64,000 nucleotides of DNA from Acidovorax sp. CCYZU-2555 (GCF_018413525.1 NZ_JAHCDD010000010.1:36335-100334); one strand, 5' to 3'; positions 17,138-27,465 are shown, numbered from the stretch's first letter. Made by a program: numbers and translations. Notes: generated from the letters alone by a model not told the origin.

Positions 17138-18096
17138 GGCGCGGCTTCGAGCAGCGCGCCCACGGGCAGCGCAAAGCCGTGCAGGAAGTCGCCCGCGGGC
17201 AGGCGTTTGCCGCCCGCGCGCTGCAGTTGGGTGAAGCGCAGCGCACCCTCGCCGCAGGCGATGACCACGCCCGCGGCATCGGCGGCGAGCACCGTGCCGG
17301 GAGCGGCGTCGGCGCTGCGCGGCTCGGGTCGGCCTTCCCAGAACTTGATGGTTTCGCCCTGCCACAGGCCCGCGGCGCCGGGAAACGGCGTGAACGCGCG
17401 CACGCGCCGGTCTATGGTCTCGGCCGGCAGGCGCCAGTCGATCCAGCTTTCGGCTTTCTCGATCTTGTGCGCATAGGTCACGCCTTCGGCGGGCTGGGGC
17501 GTGCGCGGCAGGCCGCCGCAGGCGCTCATTTCCAGCGCTTCGACGATCAGCCGGCCGCCCAGCACGGCCAGTTGGTCGTGCAGGCTGGCCGTGGTGTCGG
17601 TGGCGGTGATGGGCAGGCGTTCGATCAGGCACATGTCGCCGGTGTCCAGCCCCGCATCCATCTGCATGATGGTCACGCCGGTCTCGCTGTCGCCGGCTTC
17701 GATCGCGCGGTGGATGGGCGCGGCGCCGCGCCAGCGCGGCAGCAGGCTGGCATGGATGTTGAGACAGCCCTTGGCCGGGGTGTCGAGCACCCACTGCGGC
17801 AGGATCAGGCCGTAGGCGGCCACGACCATCACATCGGCCTGGGCGGCTTCGATGGCGGCGCGCGCCTGCGCGGCGTCCTCGGGGTATTTGCCGTCGAGCC
17901 GCAGGCTGCGCGGCTGGCTCACAGGAATGCCGTGCGCCAGCGCGCACTGCTTCACAGGCGAGGCCTGGAGCTTCATGCCGCGGCCCGCGGGCCGGTCGGG
18001 CTGGGTCAGCACCAGGGGAACGTTGAAGCCTGCGTCGAGCAGACGCTGCAAAGCCACGCTGGCGAATTCCGGCGTACCGGCAAAGATGACGTTCAT
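17134..18096 (-). CDS. fmt: Methionyl-tRNA formyltransferase
   Basis: Formylates initiator Met-tRNA with 10-formyl-tetrahydrofolate. It has 320 residues. The N-terminal Rossmann-like domain starts [17 protein letters not shown]. Catalytic residues N113, H115 and D151 are all present in [19 protein letters not shown] and [10 protein letters not shown], matching E. coli N108, H110 and D146. The C-terminal OB-like domain contacts tRNA. It lies in one run with def and a lipoprotein gene upstream and azlCD downstream; the def-fmt linkage is widespread. Confidence 0.97.
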   Translation of the reverse strand: MNVIFAGTPEFASVALQRLLDAGFNVPLVLTQPDRPAGRGMKLQASPVKQCALAHGIPVSQPRSLRLDGKYPEDAAQARAAIEAAQADVMVVAAYGLILPQWVLDTPAKGCLNIHASLLPRWRGAAPIHRAIEAGDSETGVTIMQMDAGLDTGDMCLIERLPITATDTTASLHDQLAVLGGRLIVEALEMSACGGLPRTPQPAEGVTYAHKIEKAESWIDWRLPAETIDRRVRAFTPFPGAAGLWQGETIKFWEGRPEPRSADAAPGTVLAADAAGVVIACGEGALRFTQLQRAGGKRLPAGDFLHGFALPVGALLEAAP

Positions 18097-18126
18097 GCAA
18101 TCACAAGGGGGAAGGGTGCGGCCCGC

Positions 18127-18636
18127 TCAATCGAGGGGGTCGCGGTCGTTGAATACTTCGTCGGTGAACATCACGCGGCGCACCACATCCGTGGGGTCGA
18201 TGTGCACATGGGCCTGGCGTGCAGCCCCATTGTCCAGCAAACGGTAGGTCCAGATGTCGCCTTTGAAGCTGGCTACATGCTCGACCAGCGCTGGCGGGCC
18301 GAATTGCTGCAGCACGCTGGCGCGCGTGTCGGCGTCGACGCGCAGCGCGAAGAACTGTTCCATGGTCAGCACTTGCTGCACGCGCACCAGGCGCTGCCCG
18401 GCGTCGAAGTCGAGGTGATAGACCTGCTGGCCCGCAGGCTGGCGGCTGTAGACCAGGCGTTCGCCGCCATCGGGCAGCGAACGCGTGAGCGTGGGCCGGC
18501 CCATGTCTTCGAGCACTTCGGCGCGGCCGCTGCCGATCTTTTGCCATTCGGGCACCGCGCACCCGGCGAGCCAGAGGCTGGCCGCCCCCCAGACTACCCA
18601 GCGTGCCCCTCGGAACAGCACTGGGCGGGCATTCAT
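18127..18636 (-). CDS. Lipoprotein with BamE/SmpA-like repeats, between def and fmt
   Basis: A 169-residue protein with a lipoprotein signal: a basic N-terminus, the hydrophobic segment [10 protein letters not shown] and the lipobox LAGC near residue 26. The mature part has two similar halves of the SmpA/OmlA type, each with a rule like VLEDMGRPT or VLQQFGPPA followed by strands ending in YSRQ or TYRLL. This fold is seen in BamE and relatives, but the real role is unknown. Its start overlaps the def stop by 4 nt. Confidence 0.75.
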   Translation of the reverse strand: MNARPVLFRGARWVVWGAASLWLAGCAVPEWQKIGSGRAEVLEDMGRPTLTRSLPDGGERLVYSRQPAGQQVYHLDFDAGQRLVRVQQVLTMEQFFALRVDADTRASVLQQFGPPALVEHVASFKGDIWTYRLLDNGAARQAHVHIDPTDVVRRVMFTDEVFNDRDPLD

Positions 18637-19142
18637 TGCCGGTCCAGTTTTTGCTGCTTGAGCAGCTTGGTCTTGATGCGGTTGCGCTTGAGCGGCGAAA
18701 GGTATTCGACGAAGACCTTGCCCATCAGGTGGTCCATCTCGTGCTGGATGCAGATGGCCAGCATGCCTTCGGCGTCGATCTCGCGCGACTGGCCCCTGTC
18801 GTCGAGCGCGCGCACCTTGACGGCGATCGAGCGCTCGACGCCGTCATAAATGCCAGGCACCGACAGGCAGCCTTCGTCGCCCAACTGCTTCTCGTCGCTG
18901 GCCCAGAGAATCTCGGGGTTGATCAGCGTCATAGGCTGGTCACGCTCTTCCGATACATCGATCACTACCACGCGCTCGTGCGCGTCGATCTGCGTCGCCG
19001 CCAGGCCTATGCCCTGGGCGTCGTACATGGTCGCGAGCATGTCGGCAACCAGGGTCTGGATGCGCTCATCCACCACGGTGACCGGCTGGGCCACCTTGTG
19101 CAGGCGTGGATCGGGGTAGCAGAGGATGGGAAGAATTGCCAT
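18633..19142 (-). CDS. def: Peptide deformylase
   Basis: Removes the N-formyl group from new proteins. It has 169 residues and all three family motifs: GIGLAATQ at 44-51, EGCLSVP at 90-96 with metal ligand C92, and QHEMDH with H134, E135 and H138. The ATG at 19142 ([11 protein letters not shown]) is chosen because it fits the family start; longer in-frame extensions would add an unrelated basic leader. It heads the def-lipoprotein-fmt-azlC-azlD run and is divergent from the LysM gene. Confidence 0.97.
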   Translation of the reverse strand: MAILPILCYPDPRLHKVAQPVTVVDERIQTLVADMLATMYDAQGIGLAATQIDAHERVVVIDVSEERDQPMTLINPEILWASDEKQLGDEGCLSVPGIYDGVERSIAVKVRALDDRGQSREIDAEGMLAICIQHEMDHLMGKVFVEYLSPLKRNRIKTKLLKQQKLDRQ

Positions 19143-19343
19143 GGCAGCCAACAAAATGATGTCGCTATTTTCGCCACTTTTGCGCTTTTTCGCTGGGCGC
19201 CGGTTCAATAATCATTGCCTGATCAAGGCCTTGCGTCGAGAATCTGCGAAGCTTTGTTACGTATTACCACGGCGCGGCCTGCAGGGCTGGCGCAGCCGCA
19301 GCGACAAGCCAGGCGTGCGGCCTGACCAAATAGAGGGATTGAG

Positions 19344-20540
19344 ATGACGGCATTTTCCAATGCGCGTGCCTGCGGAATCGGGGCTGTGCTGCTTGCCGCG
19401 CTGTCCACCGTGTACGCCCAGGGCGGCTACCCGGTCACGGCCACGCAGCGCGCCACGGCCCAGCAGGTGGCGCAGCAAGGGGTGCCGCTGAGCGATCTCT
19501 CGCCAACCGCCCCCGATCAATACACCGTGAAGCGCGGCGACACGCTGTGGGGCATTTCCGGCCTGTTCCTGCGCCAGCCCTGGCGCTGGCCCGAACTCTG
19601 GGGCATGAATCTGTCGTCGATCAGCAACCCCCACCTGATCTACCCAGGCCAGGTGCTGTACCTCGACAAGAGCAATGGCTATGCACGCTTGCGCATGGGG
19701 GGGGGCGGCGATGGCACGCCCACGGTACGCCTGTCGCCACGCACGCGCAGCGAAAGCCTGGCCGACATGGCCTTGCCGACGCTGCCCGCGCATCTGATCG
19801 AGCCTTTCCTGGTCCAGCCGCTGGTGGTCGATGCGCAGGTGCTGACCCAGGCGCCGCGCATTGTCGCGACCACCGACGAGCGCGTGATCATGGGCAGCGC
19901 CGACCGTGCCTATGTGCGCGGCAGCAGCGGCCTGGTGCCCCAGCCCGATTCGGAGCGCACGCGCTCCTGGCGCATCTTCCGTGACGCCGCGGCGCTGAGG
20001 GACCCCGACAGCGGCGAAATCCTGGGCTACGAAGCCCAGTACCTGGGCCAGGCCGAGCTGATCGAGGGCGAGAGCCTGGTCAGCGTGCAGGACGCCAAGG
20101 GCAAGATCCGCGAAACCACGGTTCCGGCAACCATCGACATTCTCGAAGCCAAGGGCGAGATCCGTGCGGGCGACCGCCTGCTGCCCGCGCCCGAGCGCAC
20201 CTATTCGAACTATGTGCCGCATGCGGCGCCGGCCAACATGAAGGCGCGCGTGGTCTCGATCTACGGCGATTCCGCGGTCAAGTTCGGCGCGCAGAACCAG
20301 GTGGTGTCGATCAACCGCGGCACGCGCGACGCGATGACCGCGGGCCAGGTGCTGCAGCTCGTGACCCAGGGCGATGTGATCGTCGACAAGACCGGCGGCA
20401 AGCGCGAGCGCGTGCAGTTGCCGCGCGAGCACAACGGTCTGGCGATGGTGTTTCGCACTTTTGACCGCGTGTCGTACGCGCTGATCCTCGATGTGCGGCG
20501 CCCGGTGGTGGCCGGCGACCACCTGATCGCACCGAACTGA
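19344..20540 (+). CDS. LysM-domain cell-wall-binding protein
   Basis: Exported protein of 398 residues. The signal peptide covers residues 1-25 (AVLLAALSTVYA). A LysM peptidoglycan-binding module spans about residues 60-107 (YTVKRGDTLWGISGLFL, then NPHLIYPGQVLYLDK). The remainder is beta-rich with no catalytic motif I can name. AGAGGG precedes the ATG. It is followed 25 nt later by dprA on the same strand, a pairing common in betaproteobacteria, and is divergent from def. Confidence 0.9.
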   Translation: MTAFSNARACGIGAVLLAALSTVYAQGGYPVTATQRATAQQVAQQGVPLSDLSPTAPDQYTVKRGDTLWGISGLFLRQPWRWPELWGMNLSSISNPHLIYPGQVLYLDKSNGYARLRMGGGGDGTPTVRLSPRTRSESLADMALPTLPAHLIEPFLVQPLVVDAQVLTQAPRIVATTDERVIMGSADRAYVRGSSGLVPQPDSERTRSWRIFRDAAALRDPDSGEILGYEAQYLGQAELIEGESLVSVQDAKGKIRETTVPATIDILEAKGEIRAGDRLLPAPERTYSNYVPHAAPANMKARVVSIYGDSAVKFGAQNQVVSINRGTRDAMTAGQVLQLVTQGDVIVDKTGGKRERVQLPREHNGLAMVFRTFDRVSYALILDVRRPVVAGDHLIAPN

Positions 20541-20565
20541 ACGGCATTCTGCCGCGGAGACCGCC

Positions 20566-21744
20566 GTGGACCCTCTAACCTTGGATCGCGATGAACTCTC
20601 GGCCTGGCTGAGGCTCACGCAGACGCCAGGGATAGGCCGCGCACTCGCCCGGCGCCTGCTCGCGCAGGCCGGCGCGGTGCAGGCGGTATTCACGCAGTCT
20701 CCCACGGCCTTGCGGTCGCTGCTCACGCCCGCGCAGCTCGCGGCACTGCTGACCATTTCTCCTGCGCAGCGCGACGCGCTGCAGACCTGCTGGCAATGGC
20801 TGCAGACGCCGCCGCCAGGGCTGGTGCATGCGGTGATTCCGCTGGGCGATCCGCGCTACCCCGCAGGCCTGCTGGCCACCGAAGATCCGCCGCTGCTGCT
20901 GTATGTCGCGGGCGCGGCCCATTTCTTCGCGCGCGCCGAAGCGATGTTTCCCGCGCAGCGGGCGCTGGCCATGGTCGGCAGCCGCCAGCCCAGCGCCCAG
21001 GGCCTGATAGACGCGCGGCGTTTTGCGCATGAGCTGTGCCTGGCCGGCCTGTGCATTGTGTCGGGCATGGCCCTGGGCATAGACGCCGCGGCGCATGAAG
21101 GCGCGCTGCAGGCCGCGCAGGAAGGCCGCGCGGCGGACGCCGGCCCGGCGACGATCGCTGTCTGGGGCACGGGGCTGGACCAGCCCTATCCCCGCCGCAA
21201 TGCGGCGCTGGCGCAGCGCATTGCGCGCGCGGGTCTGCTGGTCAGCGAGTACCCGCTGGGCACGCCGCCGCTGGCCGCGCATTTTCCGCAGCGCAACCGC
21301 ATCATTTCGGGCCTGGCCCAAGGCACGCTGGTGGTCGAGGCGGCGCTGGCGTCGGGCTCGCTGATCACTGCGCGGCTGGCCGCGGAGCAAGGCCGTGAAG
21401 TGTTCGCCATTCCCGGCTCGATTCATGCGCCGCAGTCGCACGGCTGCCATGCGCTGCTGCGCCAGGGCGCGACGCTGGTCGAGACCGCGCAGGATGTGCT
21501 GGGCGAACTCCAGGGCCTGCCGCAACCCGCCAAGCCCGCGACGACGCCTGCCCGCTCCCCTGAAACGCCGGTGGAAACCGGGCTGCTCGCGGCGCTGGGC
21601 TTTGATCCGCAAGGGCTCGATGAACTGGTGGCGCGCACCGGCTGGAGCGCGGCGCAGCTGCAGGCGGCGCTGCTGGAGCTCGAACTCGCGGGGCGCGTGG
21701 CGCGCCTGCCCGGGGGGCTGTTCCAGAGGCTGGAGCGGGGCTGA
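20566..21744 (+). CDS. dprA: DNA-processing protein A (recombination mediator)
   Basis: Loads RecA on incoming single-stranded DNA during transformation. It has 392 residues. An N-terminal SAM-like domain (LRLTQTPGIGRALARRLL) precedes the Rossmann-fold core with MVGSRQPSAQG, VSGMALGIDAAAHEGAL, FPQRNRIISGLAQGTLVVEA and EVFAIPGSIHAPQSHGCHAL. The C-terminal winged helix is at about 335-390 (LDELVARTGWSAAQLQAALL). It starts with GTG at 20566 behind GGAG. Its stop and that of the DUF1631 gene on the other strand are 1 nt apart. Confidence 0.96.
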   Translation: MDPLTLDRDELSAWLRLTQTPGIGRALARRLLAQAGAVQAVFTQSPTALRSLLTPAQLAALLTISPAQRDALQTCWQWLQTPPPGLVHAVIPLGDPRYPAGLLATEDPPLLLYVAGAAHFFARAEAMFPAQRALAMVGSRQPSAQGLIDARRFAHELCLAGLCIVSGMALGIDAAAHEGALQAAQEGRAADAGPATIAVWGTGLDQPYPRRNAALAQRIARAGLLVSEYPLGTPPLAAHFPQRNRIISGLAQGTLVVEAALASGSLITARLAAEQGREVFAIPGSIHAPQSHGCHALLRQGATLVETAQDVLGELQGLPQPAKPATTPARSPETPVETGLLAALGFDPQGLDELVARTGWSAAQLQAALLELELAGRVARLPGGLFQRLERG

Positions 21745-21745
21745 T

Positions 21746-24001
21746 CTACGCTTGCAGGCGTTCCGGATTCGCCTCAAGCTTCTCCAGCGCATCGCGCGTG
21801 GCGCGCAGCGTCACGGCTTCGGCGTCATGCCACAGCAGCAGGCCCGACTGCAGGTAGATCGCGAGCCGCTGCAGCGGCATCAGATAGCACTGGCCGTCGA
21901 GCGTGGCGAACAGGTGCAGCTGGCGCTGGTTGCTGTGCCAGGCGTATTGCACCTGCACGCTCGCGCCGTTATGGTCCAGCGTGAACCAGCTGCCGGGCTG
22001 CAGCGCGCGCGCCCACTCGAGCATCGTCGGGTCGACCGGCTGGGCCGTGCTGCTCAGCACTTCCAGGCCGGCGATGTCCACGCCCAGCAGTATTTCGATG
22101 TTCTCGGTCGACAGCGGCGTGTCGTCGGGCAGGCCCTCGCCGGTCATGAAGTCTTCGAGGTGGCTGAGGCGCCGCGCCATGGCTTCGAGGGCCTCGGGCG
22201 CGATCGCCGCGGTCTTGGCGATGAAGGCTTCGGCCAGGGTGTCGGTGAGCCGCTTGATCTGCTCGGCCTGCATGCTGGTGGGCATGCCGACCAGCGTCAG
22301 GCCCTCGCGCAGGCATTGCAGCAGCTGCGGCAGGCTGCGGATCAATTGGGCGCGTTGCTCGCGCGTGGGCTTGGCGCTGCCGGCCCAGACCAGGTCGCTC
22401 GCGGCCTGCTTGAACGCCTGCGTCTGCGCGTGCATCGCGCCCATGCGCACGGCCGACAGCGCAAGCACTTCGGCCCAGTCGCGGAACAGGAAGTTGCGCA
22501 GCTCGGCGCGCACCGGCATGCCCTGGAGCAGGCGGCGCAGCTCTATCGTGTACTGGATGGTGAGCGTTTCCTTCTCTTCCATCTGCTGCACCAGCGAGAT
22601 GATCCGCGCCTTCGACTGTTCCTGCGTGAGGTAGCTGGCCAGGAACTTCTCGAACTCCTGGTGGGCGAGCAGGAACACGCGCTGGCCGGTTTCGGGGAAT
22701 TGCTCGATGGTCTGCACCAGGCGCGCGATCTCGGCTTCGAGCACGCTGCCGCCCATGCTGGTCGCATCGAAGCCCAGCACGCAGGCGCCCATGCGGTCGA
22801 TCAAGAGGCGTGCGGGGTGTTGCAGGTTGCTGAAGAACTCGGGCTCGGCCAGCGCCACGCGCAGCACCGGCAATTGCAGGCGCGCGAACCAGACGCGCAC
22901 CGACGGCGGAATGCGGTCCTGGGCAAGAATGCTCTGGAACATCAGCGCCACGACTTCGATCGCGGCGCGGTCGCTGGGCACCGTGGCCTGCTGCTTCCAG
23001 GCATGGGATCGCTGGCGCAGCGTGCGCGCGAGCTGGTCGAGGTCTACGCTGCCCGGCGCCATGTCGGAGAGCGGGGCGGCCGGCAGTTCGGCGTAGAACC
23101 GGGCCTCACCGGGCCCTTGCTCTGCCAGCGCCTGCAGCAGGCTTTGCGACGCCTGCTCGGTCGATCCGGTGCCGCTGCTGGGCATGCGCGTGGCCGGCGA
23201 AAGCATATGGCGCAGCTGCTGCACCACCTCCTGGGCGCGCTGGCGCGCACGCAGCAGGGGATGCATGGGGCCGGCCGGCTTGCCCGCCGGGCCCTTGCCC
23301 TGGCCCGCGGCCGCGGGCAGCGGCGCCGGCGCGGTGTCGGGGTTGCGGCGCAGCACCGCGAGGTCGTCGGCCGGCGGCACGCCTTCGTCGTCGTAGAGTT
23401 TGTGCAGCGCTTCGGCTGCGCCTTGCAGCAGCTCGCCCAGCGCGGATTGCAGCGGTGCCGTGAGGCCATGCAGATCGGCGCGCGGCAAGCCCGCGGCGCG
23501 CCACTGGTTGACCAGTAGCTCGCAAAAGGTTTCGGGGCGCAGCAGGTCGTCGGCCGCGAGTTCCTGGTGTTGCAGCCACTGGCTGCGCAGGCGCAGGCCT
23601 TCAAAGCTGCTGCCCGCGAGCTCATCGGTCGCGAGCGCGAGCCGCGCGGCCTGGATCTGGTTTTCTATGGTTTCGTCGCTGAGCAGCTCGAAGGTGTCGG
23701 CATGCGCGGCGTTGCTGCGCGTGGCCGGCGCTGAAAGGCCGGCGCCCGCGAGCGCGGCCTGGAGCTTGTCGCGGCAGGCCTGAACCCAGCCGGCCTGGTG
23801 CGCGCGATAGCGCTCCAGCGCCGCACGGTTGGCCTGCATTTCGCGCTGGGTGCCGACCTGGTCGGCGAGATGCTCGAGAAATGCCTCCAGCCGCGCCGCC
23901 AGATCTGGCAGCGCCTGGGTGAGTACCTGCGCCAGTTGCTCGCGCGCCTGGCGCACGAGCCCCGTGGCGGGCACGGCGGGAGGGGGGGGCGGGGAAGCCA
24001 T
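21746..24001 (-). CDS. DUF1631-family protein
   Basis: A 751-residue, largely helical, soluble protein matching the DUF1631 family of beta- and gammaproteobacteria. Visible blocks are FELLSDETIENQIQAARLAL, VNQWRAAGLPRADLHGL, VALMFQSILAQDRIPPSVRV and DRMGACVLGFDATSMGG. The C-terminal PilZ-like part contains PGSWFTLDHNGASVQVQYAW. That C-terminal resemblance suggests possible cyclic-di-GMP or cell-envelope signalling, but no function is established to my knowledge. It is convergent with dprA and followed upstream by secF. Confidence 0.8.
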   Translation of the reverse strand: MASPPPPPAVPATGLVRQAREQLAQVLTQALPDLAARLEAFLEHLADQVGTQREMQANRAALERYRAHQAGWVQACRDKLQAALAGAGLSAPATRSNAAHADTFELLSDETIENQIQAARLALATDELAGSSFEGLRLRSQWLQHQELAADDLLRPETFCELLVNQWRAAGLPRADLHGLTAPLQSALGELLQGAAEALHKLYDDEGVPPADDLAVLRRNPDTAPAPLPAAAGQGKGPAGKPAGPMHPLLRARQRAQEVVQQLRHMLSPATRMPSSGTGSTEQASQSLLQALAEQGPGEARFYAELPAAPLSDMAPGSVDLDQLARTLRQRSHAWKQQATVPSDRAAIEVVALMFQSILAQDRIPPSVRVWFARLQLPVLRVALAEPEFFSNLQHPARLLIDRMGACVLGFDATSMGGSVLEAEIARLVQTIEQFPETGQRVFLLAHQEFEKFLASYLTQEQSKARIISLVQQMEEKETLTIQYTIELRRLLQGMPVRAELRNFLFRDWAEVLALSAVRMGAMHAQTQAFKQAASDLVWAGSAKPTREQRAQLIRSLPQLLQCLREGLTLVGMPTSMQAEQIKRLTDTLAEAFIAKTAAIAPEALEAMARRLSHLEDFMTGEGLPDDTPLSTENIEILLGVDIAGLEVLSSTAQPVDPTMLEWARALQPGSWFTLDHNGASVQVQYAWHSNQRQLHLFATLDGQCYLMPLQRLAIYLQSGLLLWHDAEAVTLRATRDALEKLEANPERLQA

Positions 24002-24013
24002 TGGTCCCCGAGA

Positions 24014-24964
24014 TTACACTGCCGCCCCTGCGTTCGGGTCGTTGGCGTCGTGGTCTTTCTTCGGCGACTTGATCAGGTCTTCGCGCTTGACGCCCAGCCA
24101 CATGGCGATGGCGGCGGCGACGAACACCGAAGAGTAGATGCCGAACAGAATGCCGATGGTCAGCGCCAGCGCGAAGTAGTGCAGGCTAGGGCCACCGAAG
24201 AAGAACATCGACAGCACCATGGCTTCGGTAGAAGCATGGGTGATGATGGTCCGGCTCATGGTCGAAGTGATCGCGTGGTCAATGACTTCGGGCGTGCTGA
24301 GCTTGCGGAACTTGCGGAAGGCTTCGCGGATCCGGTCGAAGATAACCACCGATTCGTTGACCGAGTAGCCCAGCACCGCGAGCACACCGGCGAGCACCGC
24401 GAGCGAGAACTCCCACTGGAAGAACGCGAAGAAGCCCAGAATGATCACGATGTCGTGCAAGTTGGCGATCACCGCCGCGACGCCGAACTTCCACTCGAAG
24501 CGGAAGGCCAGGTAGATCACGATGCCCAGGATCACCATGCCCAGCGCCATCAGGCCGCTGTGCACAAGTTCCTCGCCGACCTGCGGGCCGACGAACTCGG
24601 TGCGGCGCAGCGTGACTTCGGGGTCGGCCGCCTTGAGCGCAGTGAGCACCTGCTCGCTTTGCTGCGCAGAGGTCGCTCCCTTTTGCACCGGCAGGCGAAT
24701 CATCACGTCGCGCGACGTGCCGAAGTTCTGCACGATCACATCGGCATAGCCCAGTCCCGAGACCGTCTCGCGGATCTTGCCCACGTCGGCGCTCTGCACA
24801 TAGGCGACTTCCATCACCGTGCCGCCCGTGAACTCCACCGACAGGTGCAGTCCGCGCGTGAACAGGAAGAAGACTGCGAGCACGAAGGTCAGCAGGGAAA
24901 TCGCGTTGAGCCACAACGCGTATTTCATGAACGGGATGTCTTTTTTGATGCGGAAGAATTCCAT
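24014..24964 (-). CDS. secF: Protein translocase subunit SecF
   Basis: Inner-membrane RND-type accessory of the Sec translocon that uses the proton gradient to complete export. It has 316 residues: membrane segment 1 near residues 15-35, a periplasmic P1-like domain, then five clustered segments (LGMVILGIVIYLAFRFEWKF, LAVLAGVLAVLGYSVNESVV). The family motif VVIFDRIREAFR follows segment 4. A strong AGGAGG site precedes the ATG. It lies 11 nt after secD. Confidence 0.96.
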   Translation of the reverse strand: MEFFRIKKDIPFMKYALWLNAISLLTFVLAVFFLFTRGLHLSVEFTGGTVMEVAYVQSADVGKIRETVSGLGYADVIVQNFGTSRDVMIRLPVQKGATSAQQSEQVLTALKAADPEVTLRRTEFVGPQVGEELVHSGLMALGMVILGIVIYLAFRFEWKFGVAAVIANLHDIVIILGFFAFFQWEFSLAVLAGVLAVLGYSVNESVVIFDRIREAFRKFRKLSTPEVIDHAITSTMSRTIITHASTEAMVLSMFFFGGPSLHYFALALTIGILFGIYSSVFVAAAIAMWLGVKREDLIKSPKKDHDANDPNAGAAV

Positions 24965-24975
24965 GGTCTTCCTCC

Positions 24976-26868
24976 TTACTTCTTGGCCGCCACCGAACGC
25001 AGCTCAGATGCGTCTTCGGGCTTCCAGATTTGACCAATAGAAATTTGCTTGAGCTTCTTGCGGTTGCCGTACCAGAGGTTGACCAGGCCGCGCGAAACGA
25101 ACACCGCCGAGAACATGCTGGTCAGAATGCCTATGCAATGCACCACGGCGAAGCCGCGCACCACGCCCGAACCGAAGGCCAGCAGCGCCAGGCCCGCGAT
25201 CAGGGTGGTGACGTTCGAGTCAAGAATGGTCGCCCAGGCATGCTGGTAGCCCGAATTGATCGCCGCTTGCGGCGAGGCACCGGCGCGCAGTTCCTCGCGG
25301 ATGCGCTCGTTGATCAGCACGTTCGAGTCGATGGCCACGCCGATGGCGAGGGCCATGGCCGCGATGCCCGGCAGGGTCAGCGTGGCCTGCAGCATCGACA
25401 GCACGGCCAGCAGCAGCAGCACGTTGACGGACAGCGCGATCGTCGAGAACACGCCGAACATCAGGTAGTACACGCACATGAAGGCGGCAATCGCCACGAA
25501 GCCCCAGACCACGGAGTGGATGCCGCGGTCGATGTTGTCGGCGCCCAGGCTGGGGCCGATGGTGTATTCCTCGATGATTTCCATGGGCGCGGCCAGCGAG
25601 CCGGCGCGCAGCAGCAGCGAGGTGTCGTTGGCTTCCATGGTCGTCATGCGGCCCGAAATCTGCACGCGGCCGCCGCTGATTTCGGCACGGATCACGGGCG
25701 CCGTCACGACTTCGCCCTTGCCCTTTTCGAACAGCACGATGGCCATGCGCTTGCCGACGTTCTCGCGCGTGATGTCCTTGAAGATGCGCGCGCCCTTGGC
25801 GTCGAGCGTCAGGTTCACGGTGGGTTCCTGCGTCTGGCCGTCGAAGCCGGGCTGGGCGTCGGTCAGGTTTTCACCCGTGAGCACGACCTGCTTCTTGACG
25901 ATCACTGCCTGGCCGCTGCGGTCCAGATACTTCTCGGCGCCGAACGGCACCGCGCCCGAGCCCATTTCGGCCGCGCGGGCTTCGCTGGATTCGTCGACCA
26001 TGCGCACTTCGAGGGTCGCGGTGCGGCCCAGGATGTCCTTGGCCTTGGCGGTGTCCTGCACGCCAGGCAGCTGGACCACGATGCGGTCCAGGCCCTGCTG
26101 CTGGATCACGGGCTCGGCCACGCCGAGTTCGTTGATCCGGTTGTGCAGGGTCACGATGTTCTGCTTGAGCGCCTGTTCCTGCACCTTGCGCAGCGCTTCG
26201 GGCTTGATCGACGCACGCAGGCGGAAATCGCTGCCGTCAGGCTGGCTCGTGGTCTGCAGGTCGGGGTATTGATCGGCGATCAGATTGCGCGCGGCCGTCA
26301 GCGAAGCTTCGTCGCGCAGACGGATCTCGATGTTCTGGCCTTCGCGCGAAATGCCGCCGTGGCGGATGTTCTTGTCGCGCAGGCCCGAGCGCAGGTCGCC
26401 CGTGAAGGACTCGGCCTTCTTGGTTAGCGCGGCCTGCATGTCGACCTGCAGCATGAAGTGCACGCCACCGCGCAGATCAAGACCCAGGTACATGGGCTTG
26501 GCGCCAATGGCCGTGAGCCAGTTGGGCGAGCGCGACACCAGGTTCAGCGCGACGATGTAAGTCGGATCGTTGGCGTCGGGCACCAGTGCGCGTTGGATCG
26601 CGTCCTTGGCCTTGAGCTGTTCGTCGGGCGTGTTGAAGCGCGCGCGGATCGACGTGCCTTCGAGCGTCAGCGTATCGGGCGTGACGTTCGCGGCCTTGAG
26701 CGCTTCCTCGACGCGCTGCATTACAGCGGCGTCCACCTTGACGGTGGCCTTGGAAGAAGACACCTGCACGGCAGGCGCCTCGCCAAAAAAATTGGGCAGG
26801 GTGAAAAGCACACCTACCAGCAGCGCGATCACGATGATCGCGTATTTCCAGACCGGATATCGGTTCAT
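24976..26868 (-). CDS. secD: Protein translocase subunit SecD
   Basis: Partner of SecF, 630 residues from MNRYPVWKYAII. Membrane segment 1 is followed by the large periplasmic P1 region, including the family stretch LGLDLRGGVHFMLQVDM and QQQGLDRIVVQLPGVQDT. Five C-terminal membrane segments contain the characteristic LPGIAAMALAIGVAIDSNVL, followed by INERIREELRAG. The order yajC-secD-secF is conserved across proteobacteria. Confidence 0.97.
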   Translation of the reverse strand: MNRYPVWKYAIIVIALLVGVLFTLPNFFGEAPAVQVSSSKATVKVDAAVMQRVEEALKAANVTPDTLTLEGTSIRARFNTPDEQLKAKDAIQRALVPDANDPTYIVALNLVSRSPNWLTAIGAKPMYLGLDLRGGVHFMLQVDMQAALTKKAESFTGDLRSGLRDKNIRHGGISREGQNIEIRLRDEASLTAARNLIADQYPDLQTTSQPDGSDFRLRASIKPEALRKVQEQALKQNIVTLHNRINELGVAEPVIQQQGLDRIVVQLPGVQDTAKAKDILGRTATLEVRMVDESSEARAAEMGSGAVPFGAEKYLDRSGQAVIVKKQVVLTGENLTDAQPGFDGQTQEPTVNLTLDAKGARIFKDITRENVGKRMAIVLFEKGKGEVVTAPVIRAEISGGRVQISGRMTTMEANDTSLLLRAGSLAAPMEIIEEYTIGPSLGADNIDRGIHSVVWGFVAIAAFMCVYYLMFGVFSTIALSVNVLLLLAVLSMLQATLTLPGIAAMALAIGVAIDSNVLINERIREELRAGASPQAAINSGYQHAWATILDSNVTTLIAGLALLAFGSGVVRGFAVVHCIGILTSMFSAVFVSRGLVNLWYGNRKKLKQISIGQIWKPEDASELRSVAAKK

Positions 26869-26964
26869 GATCGCGCTCGTATCTCTCAGAAAGCACAATG
26901 GGCTCGGCAGCCTGTGGTCAGGCGCCGGGCCGGGGTGAAGACAGGGTCTTCGACAGCGAAAAAA

Positions 26965-27297
26965 TTACTTGACCGAGCCCTTGGGCAGCACTTGCGTGAC
27001 GGCGCTGCGCTGCAGCTGCACTTCGACGCCGGACGAGATCTCGACCTGGACGAAACCGTCGGACAGACCCGTGACCTTGCCGATCAGGCCGCCGGCGGTG
27101 GCGACTTCGTCACCCTTGGCCAGCGCGTCGATCATTGCGCGGTGTTCCTTCTGGCGCTTCATCTGGGGACGAATCATCACGAAGTACAGCACCACGAACA
27201 TCAGCACCAGCGGCAGCATGCCAGTGAGCGAACCCATCATGCCGCCCTCGGCAGCGGCGGCAGGAGCGGTCTGGGCAAAAGCAGAAGAAATAAACAC
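26965..27297 (-). CDS. yajC: Preprotein translocase subunit YajC
   Basis: Small membrane protein of the SecDF-YajC complex, 110 residues. One membrane segment (LPLVLMFVVLYFVMIRPQMK) is followed by the conserved basic turn and KGDEVATAGGLIGKVTGLSD. It starts with GTG at 27297, preceded by GGAG. It is first in the yajC-secD-secF run; tgt and queA, often upstream, are not here. Confidence 0.95.
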   Translation of the reverse strand: MFISSAFAQTAPAAAAEGGMMGSLTGMLPLVLMFVVLYFVMIRPQMKRQKEHRAMIDALAKGDEVATAGGLIGKVTGLSDGFVQVEISSGVEVQLQRSAVTQVLPKGSVK

Positions 27298-27465
27298 GGC
27301 GAAGACTCCACAGGTGGATGGGGCAAAAAGGAATTCTCATTCCAGCCGCGGGCTGCGCGCTGGATGGGTAACGGAACATTGTATGCGGGTGTTTCTCATC
27401 GGCCTCAGGGCCGACCCGCAGGCGTTTGGGTATTTGGCGGCCGGAAGTCGACCTGACAAATACAG

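Noticed and set aside
21395..23518. Long plus-strand open frame opposite the DUF1631 gene
   Set aside because: Low-complexity Arg/Gln/Ala translation without a ribosome binding site; complementary to a real gene.
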